Origin: COE1 sp965114465
Lineage (GTDB): Bacteria; Bacillota; Clostridia; Lachnospirales; Lachnospiraceae
DNA: 9,734 nucleotides
NCBI GenBank assembly: GCA_965114465.1
Contig: CBCOYO010000128.1
Span: 1-9,734 of the forward strand
Direction of reading: 5' to 3'
Program-made: the position numbers and the translations under genes
The notes under the pieces: generated by a model
The model's database searches: none
Told to the model about the DNA's origin: nothing
The model's input: only the letters and a program-made list of their open reading frames with translations
Shown: positions 5,991 through 9,734 of the stretch, in pieces
How the letters are laid out: the number at the start of each line of letters is the position of its first letter
Numbering within the stretch: the first letter of the stretch is position 1

Positions 5991-8900
5991 AGTATGCAAA
6001 TAAGCTTTTACCTGTTTTTTTAAAGTATCTTTCCGCTTCTGTCTTAACCGCTTTCGTAATATCTTTTTCTCCAAGGTATACCTTTACGTTCACCTCTCCG
6101 CCCATGCTTCCACTTTCTGCCATTGCCTGTTTAAATGCTTTTACCATTGTCGGCAATGGTGTTTCTATATTTGTCTGTCCATGCGGCTGATCTCCAAGAA
6201 CCGCCATAAACGGATTGCCGCCACGGATTACTGCGCCGTCAGCAAGCATCGGGATTCTTCCAAGTGAAACTTTGGATACCAAATCAACACCTTCCCAATC
6301 AACTTCTATTATGCTGGCTGCCCATGAAACCACTCTATTAAATCCGCTTATAATTCCATTAATTCCATCCACAAGCCAATTTAAAGCGTCCTCTATTCCT
6401 CCAATAACAGCATTCATTGCACTAGCAACACCTCTTTTAATTCCTATCCATAGATCTTCAAAAAATCCACCTATCACATTACAAGCAGTTTCAAATGCTT
6501 CCTGAACAGGAGTAATAATATTATCATTAAACCAATCTGATACTACTCCCCATACAGTCTGTATATCTTCCCATAAATTTGAGAAGAACTCTGACACGTT
6601 ATCCCACACACTTTTAAAGAAATCTATAACAGGAGTTATAACGTTTTCATCAAACCAGCCTGCCACAGTTTCCCATACAGCAACTATATCTTCCCATAAG
6701 CTGACAAAGAATCCCGATACACTTTCCCACAATCCTTGAAAAAATACAACTACAGGTGTTATAACATTCTCATTAAACCAATCTGATACTACTATCCATA
6801 CAGCCTGTACAATTATCCACAATCCTTCAAATATTTGTTTAATCCTTGTCCACAATCCTTGAAAAAATGCAATCAAAGGCTCTATTACCGTAGAACTAAA
6901 CCAACTTGCCACTGCTGACCATATACTAACTATGTCATTCCACAGCCCACAAAAAAATCCCGATACCGAATCCCATATACTTTTAAAAAATCCTATAATG
7001 GGCTGAATTACATTTTCATTTATCCAGTCTGCCACACCAGAGAGCCAATCACATATTGCATCCCAATTATCATGAATTACAACAATGATTGTCGCTATTG
7101 CCGCCACTATCGCCGCCACTGCTCCAGCTACAAGCGCAGGTGCTCCTAATATTACTGCTCCAACTGCCGCTAAAGCTATTCCAACTACCATAAATATTTC
7201 ATTTAACCAGCTAAATCCATCTTGCAACATTGTAATAAAATTCTTAACTGCCACTACTATCCCGCCGATAAGACTTGCTATGCCTGTTATAGGTGATGTC
7301 AACGCATAAAAAGCATTTCCTAAAATAGTAATTACATTTCCTAATACCGCTGCAACTGATGCCGCCAAACCGCCGCCTGTAATAAAGGTTGTCAAAGCAC
7401 TCACTATTCCACCTATTAAAGTCACAAATTTTGAAACTTCCCATACAGCAATAAAAGAACCTATTATAATTACGAAATCCTGCACAACGCTTTGATGTTC
7501 TTTTAACCAGTCTATAAAAGTTCCTAATGCAGAAATCACAGAATTTACTATATCTATTATTTTTTCACAAGCTTTTATAAAGAAATCCCATATTTTTTGT
7601 ATTATTGGAATAATTACTGGTGCAACATTTGTTATAATCCAAGATATAAGAGGTTTAAGAGTTTCCTCCCAAAATGCATTGAGAAAACCCACAATTTTTC
7701 CAAACAGCTCTATGACATTGTCAATTAAAGGCTGAATGTGCGACTTCCATAAGATATCTAAATCTGCTGCCATATTGTCAAGAAGCGGTTGTACACTCCC
7801 ATTCCAAAATGATAAAAACTCTGATAACAATTCAGAAAAACCTGTTGTAATATCATCAAAAAATGGTTTAAAGTATTTTTTGTATACTTCATTTATTTGT
7901 ACAAAAGTATCATTAACTCCATCAAGAACCGTTCCTGCTACCTCTGCCGCAACTCCTAACAATCCTTCTAATGCCGTCCTTAATTCTTCCTTGTTCTCGC
8001 TGATTGGAGTTATAATACAACCTAAAATATCCTCTCCAAACTTTAGCGCAAGTTCTAACAAATATAAAAGCGTATTGTTAAATATCCCAATAATATTTGC
8101 AGTAAGCCGTTGACCGTTTTCACTGCCAAACGCTTCAAATATATATGCTATCGTTTCGCAGGCTTCTCCAATTAATAAGGCAATTTCGCCTGTTATATCA
8201 AATATGGACATCAGCTTTTGTTTTATTAAATCCTTATTTTCTTCCAGATAGATGTCAAATCCACCAATTAAATTTTGTGCAATCGTAATTCCTATGGAAA
8301 CAATTGAACCAACAATTTGCCCCAGCGCATAGGCAATATTTTCAATCATGTTTTTCGCCGATTCAACAACAGCAGGATCTGTAAAGATTTCTTTTAAATT
8401 CTTGGCAATATTTTTTGCATCTGCAATAATTTCATCTATACGGTCTTTCCAACTATCACCCAAGCCATCAAAGAATCCATCAACAAACAAATCTTTTAAC
8501 TTGCAAAACCAATCAAATAATGGTTTTAAACTCTCCAATGTCTGATCAAGAGCATCTCCAAGCGCATCCACGGCTTCTGTCTGCGTTTCATCTAACGCAA
8601 GAGCAGGCATTTCAAAACCACTGCCGCCTGCTCCGCTTCCTTCTCCTGATGAACCGCTGCTATCCTTTAATACATTCAGCTTATCAAACGGCGCCAATGC
8701 TTTGCTTGCGGCTTTCCCTGCCTTTGTAATTCCTTCTCCAAGGTCATCTGCCCCCTCTGCCGCATTTGTCATATCTTCCGCAAATTTGCCTGCATCCGCT
8801 GTCGGTATGGATATTCCAAACAATTTTGACAATATCGCGCCTACTTGCTTCGCTATTGCTATTAGCTGCGCTAGGACAGTATTTAGGAATCTTACAACAG

Positions 8901-9734
8901 GCGTTAATACTGCGACTAAGCCTGTACCTATTACTGACAGCAATTCTTTAAACTGCTCTGTTAAAATACGCACTTGATTTGCCCAGCTATCCGAAGTCTT
9001 AGCAAAGTCCCCTGCTGCCAGTGATGTCTGCTCCATTACATAATTGTATCGAAGCTGTACCTGTTCTGCCTGCGTCATAGCTGATATTTTCTTGTTAATG
9101 CCCTTTTGATAGGCATACTCCTGCAGGTTTACTTCGGTCATTACTACGCCGTATTCTTTGAGGGTTTCTGTTTCACCTGTATAAATAGATTTCAGCGCCG
9201 TTGAGGTTTCTTCAACCGTCTTGTTGTAGAAACTTGCCATATCTGCGGAACGTCCTGTCAGTGCTATCGCCATATCGCTGGCTTCTTCCATACTGCCAAT
9301 CATGGATCGCCCCATTGCCATAAATGTTGAGCCCATTTGCTTCGCCGATAGCTTTGATATGCCAAACTGTGTAATTGCGGTATCCGCAAATTGCTCCATT
9401 TTATAGGACATTGATTCAAAAGCAGTGTCTACAACGTTTTGGACTTCTTGTATATCACTGGCAATTTCGACCGCCTGCTTTCCCAACATCACAAGTCCAG
9501 CAATACTTAATCCTAAACCTAACGAAGCCAATAAACTGCCTATACTTCTCTTTAGACCTTTTATTGCAACATCCATCTTTCCCAAAGACTTCTCGGCGGA
9601 ATCCCCCATATCCTCAAATCCATCAGCAGCAGAATCTGCCATTTCCTCAAATCCATCAGAAGCATCATCTTGCCTATCTCGCATTTCTTGTAAACGTCTG
9701 TTTAAATCATCTACACTGTTGTGCCAGTTTTGAA
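5989..9734 (-). CDS. Tail tape measure protein (N-terminus beyond window)
   Basis: 1247 residues are visible; the frame is open to the right edge (QNWHNSVDDLNRRLQEMRDR before the ATG at 9684), so the true start lies outside. The protein sets tail length and fills the tube lumen. The N-terminal part is helical and acidic with an 11-residue repeat (DGFEEMADSAA, DGFEDMGDSAE). A membrane-like stretch (IGSLLASLGLGLSIAGLVML) and the conserved tape-measure core (MGSTFMAMGRSMI, ALTGRSADMASFYN, ALKSIYTGETETLKEYGVVM, QLRYNYVMEQT) follow. A Gly/Ser linker (SGSSGEGSGAGGSG, about 8625-8670) precedes a long helical region. About 7080-7490 encodes very hydrophobic segments, then Trp-rich 41-residue repeats. 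The C-terminal ADGAVIRGGNPFMAVLGDQ and NIETPLPTMVKAF motif is typical of Firmicutes tape measures. No lysozyme or peptidase motif was recognised. Confidence 0.92.
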   Translation of the reverse strand, partial: QNWHNSVDDLNRRLQEMRDRQDDASDGFEEMADSAADGFEDMGDSAEKSLGKMDVAIKGLKRSIGSLLASLGLGLSIAGLVMLGKQAVEIASDIQEVQNVVDTAFESMSYKMEQFADTAITQFGISKLSAKQMGSTFMAMGRSMIGSMEEASDMAIALTGRSADMASFYNKTVEETSTALKSIYTGETETLKEYGVVMTEVNLQEYAYQKGINKKISAMTQAEQVQLRYNYVMEQTSLAAGDFAKTSDSWANQVRILTEQFKELLSVIGTGLVAVLTPVVRFLNTVLAQLIAIAKQVGAILSKLFGISIPTADAGKFAEDMTNAAEGADDLGEGITKAGKAASKALAPFDKLNVLKDSSGSSGEGSGAGGSGFEMPALALDETQTEAVDALGDALDQTLESLKPLFDWFCKLKDLFVDGFFDGLGDSWKDRIDEIIADAKNIAKNLKEIFTDPAVVESAKNMIENIAYALGQIVGSIVSIGITIAQNLIGGFDIYLEENKDLIKQKLMSIFDITGEIALLIGEACETIAYIFEAFGSENGQRLTANIIGIFNNTLLYLLELALKFGEDILGCIITPISENKEELRTALEGLLGVAAEVAGTVLDGVNDTFVQINEVYKKYFKPFFDDITTGFSELLSEFLSFWNGSVQPLLDNMAADLDILWKSHIQPLIDNVIELFGKIVGFLNAFWEETLKPLISWIITNVAPVIIPIIQKIWDFFIKACEKIIDIVNSVISALGTFIDWLKEHQSVVQDFVIIIGSFIAVWEVSKFVTLIGGIVSALTTFITGGGLAASVAAVLGNVITILGNAFYALTSPITGIASLIGGIVVAVKNFITMLQDGFSWLNEIFMVVGIALAAVGAVILGAPALVAGAVAAIVAAIATIIVVIHDNWDAICDWLSGVADWINENVIQPIIGFFKSIWDSVSGFFCGLWNDIVSIWSAVASWFSSTVIEPLIAFFQGLWTRIKQIFEGLWIIVQAVWIVVSDWFNENVITPVVVFFQGLWESVSGFFVSLWEDIVAVWETVAGWFDENVITPVIDFFKSVWDNVSEFFSNLWEDIQTVWGVVSDWFNDNIITPVQEAFETACNVIGGFFEDLWIGIKRGVASAMNAVIGGIEDALNWLVDGINGIISGFNRVVSWAASIIEVDWEGVDLVSKVSLGRIPMLADGAVIRGGNPFMAVLGDQPHGQTNIETPLPTMVKAFKQAMAESGSMGGEVNVKVYLGEKDITKAVKTEAERYFKKTGKSLFAY
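6412..7026 (-). repeat. Five 123-bp tandem repeats (41-aa Trp-rich units) in the tape measure gene
   Basis: The Trp codons that open each unit lie at 7024-7026, 6901-6903, 6778-6780, 6655-6657 and 6532-6534, exactly 123 bases apart. Each unit follows W-[IF]-N-E-N-V-I-x-P-x-x-x-FF-x-x-[LI]-W, then FF-x-x-LW-x-x-I and a further W. The fifth, nearest the C-terminus, is degenerate. Regular W/F repeats are known in tape measure proteins, where unit number relates to tail length. Confidence 0.88.
9612..9677 (-). repeat. Two 33-bp direct repeats (11-aa) near the visible tape measure N-terminus
   Basis: CCTCAAATCCATCAG occurs at 9612 and 9645, 33 bases apart, encoding DGFEEMADSAA and DGFEDMGDSAE. 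An 11-residue period is common in tape measure helices. Confidence 0.65.

Noticed and set aside
5989..9734. Peptidoglycan hydrolase domain in the tape measure protein
   Set aside because: No lysozyme, NlpC/P60 or M23 motif could be recognised in the visible sequence.

Overview
The window is part of the tail module of a siphovirus-type prophage or phage from a low-GC Gram-positive host, most likely a gut Clostridia/Lachnospiraceae relative. That guess rests on AT-rich sequence, AGGAGG-type ribosome sites and tail-protein families typical of that group; no host gene is present. Apart from the first ~750 bases, all genes are on the minus strand. They read right to left as one compact operon whose genes abut or overlap by a few bases.

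Layout in transcription order: (i) tape measure protein, running off the right edge so its N-terminus is missing; (ii) a 138-aa distal-tail-like protein; (iii) a large baseplate hub / tail-associated protein ending in 29-aa coiled-coil repeats, interrupted by a 100-N assembly gap that also breaks its frame, so two apparent ORFs are one gene; (iv) a 352-aa baseplate/fibre protein with a ten-heptad Ser-Glu-Ala shaft; (v) a ~172-aa small fibre protein; (vi) a ~303-aa tail fibre / receptor-binding protein. Together these set tail length, cap the tail tip, form the hub and carry the host-recognition fibres.

The most interesting region is positions 1-1173. A perfect inverted repeat of at least 31 bp sits at 1-31 (cut by the window edge) and 1143-1173, inside the last fibre gene. 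The segment between carries, in opposite orientation, the currently attached fibre C-terminus (759-1142, minus strand) and a silent alternative C-terminus (32-367, plus strand). Both copies of the repeat are read in the same frame (SQNTVLTNSI), so inversion would swap one receptor-binding tip for another without a frameshift. This is the layout of a phase-variable invertible tail-fibre cassette. A third orphan C-terminal module (about 381-743) lies between them. The recombinase gene is not in the window.

No tRNA, rRNA, CRISPR array, promoter or convincing terminator was seen. Every stretch longer than 300 bases is accounted for by a gene or gene fragment.
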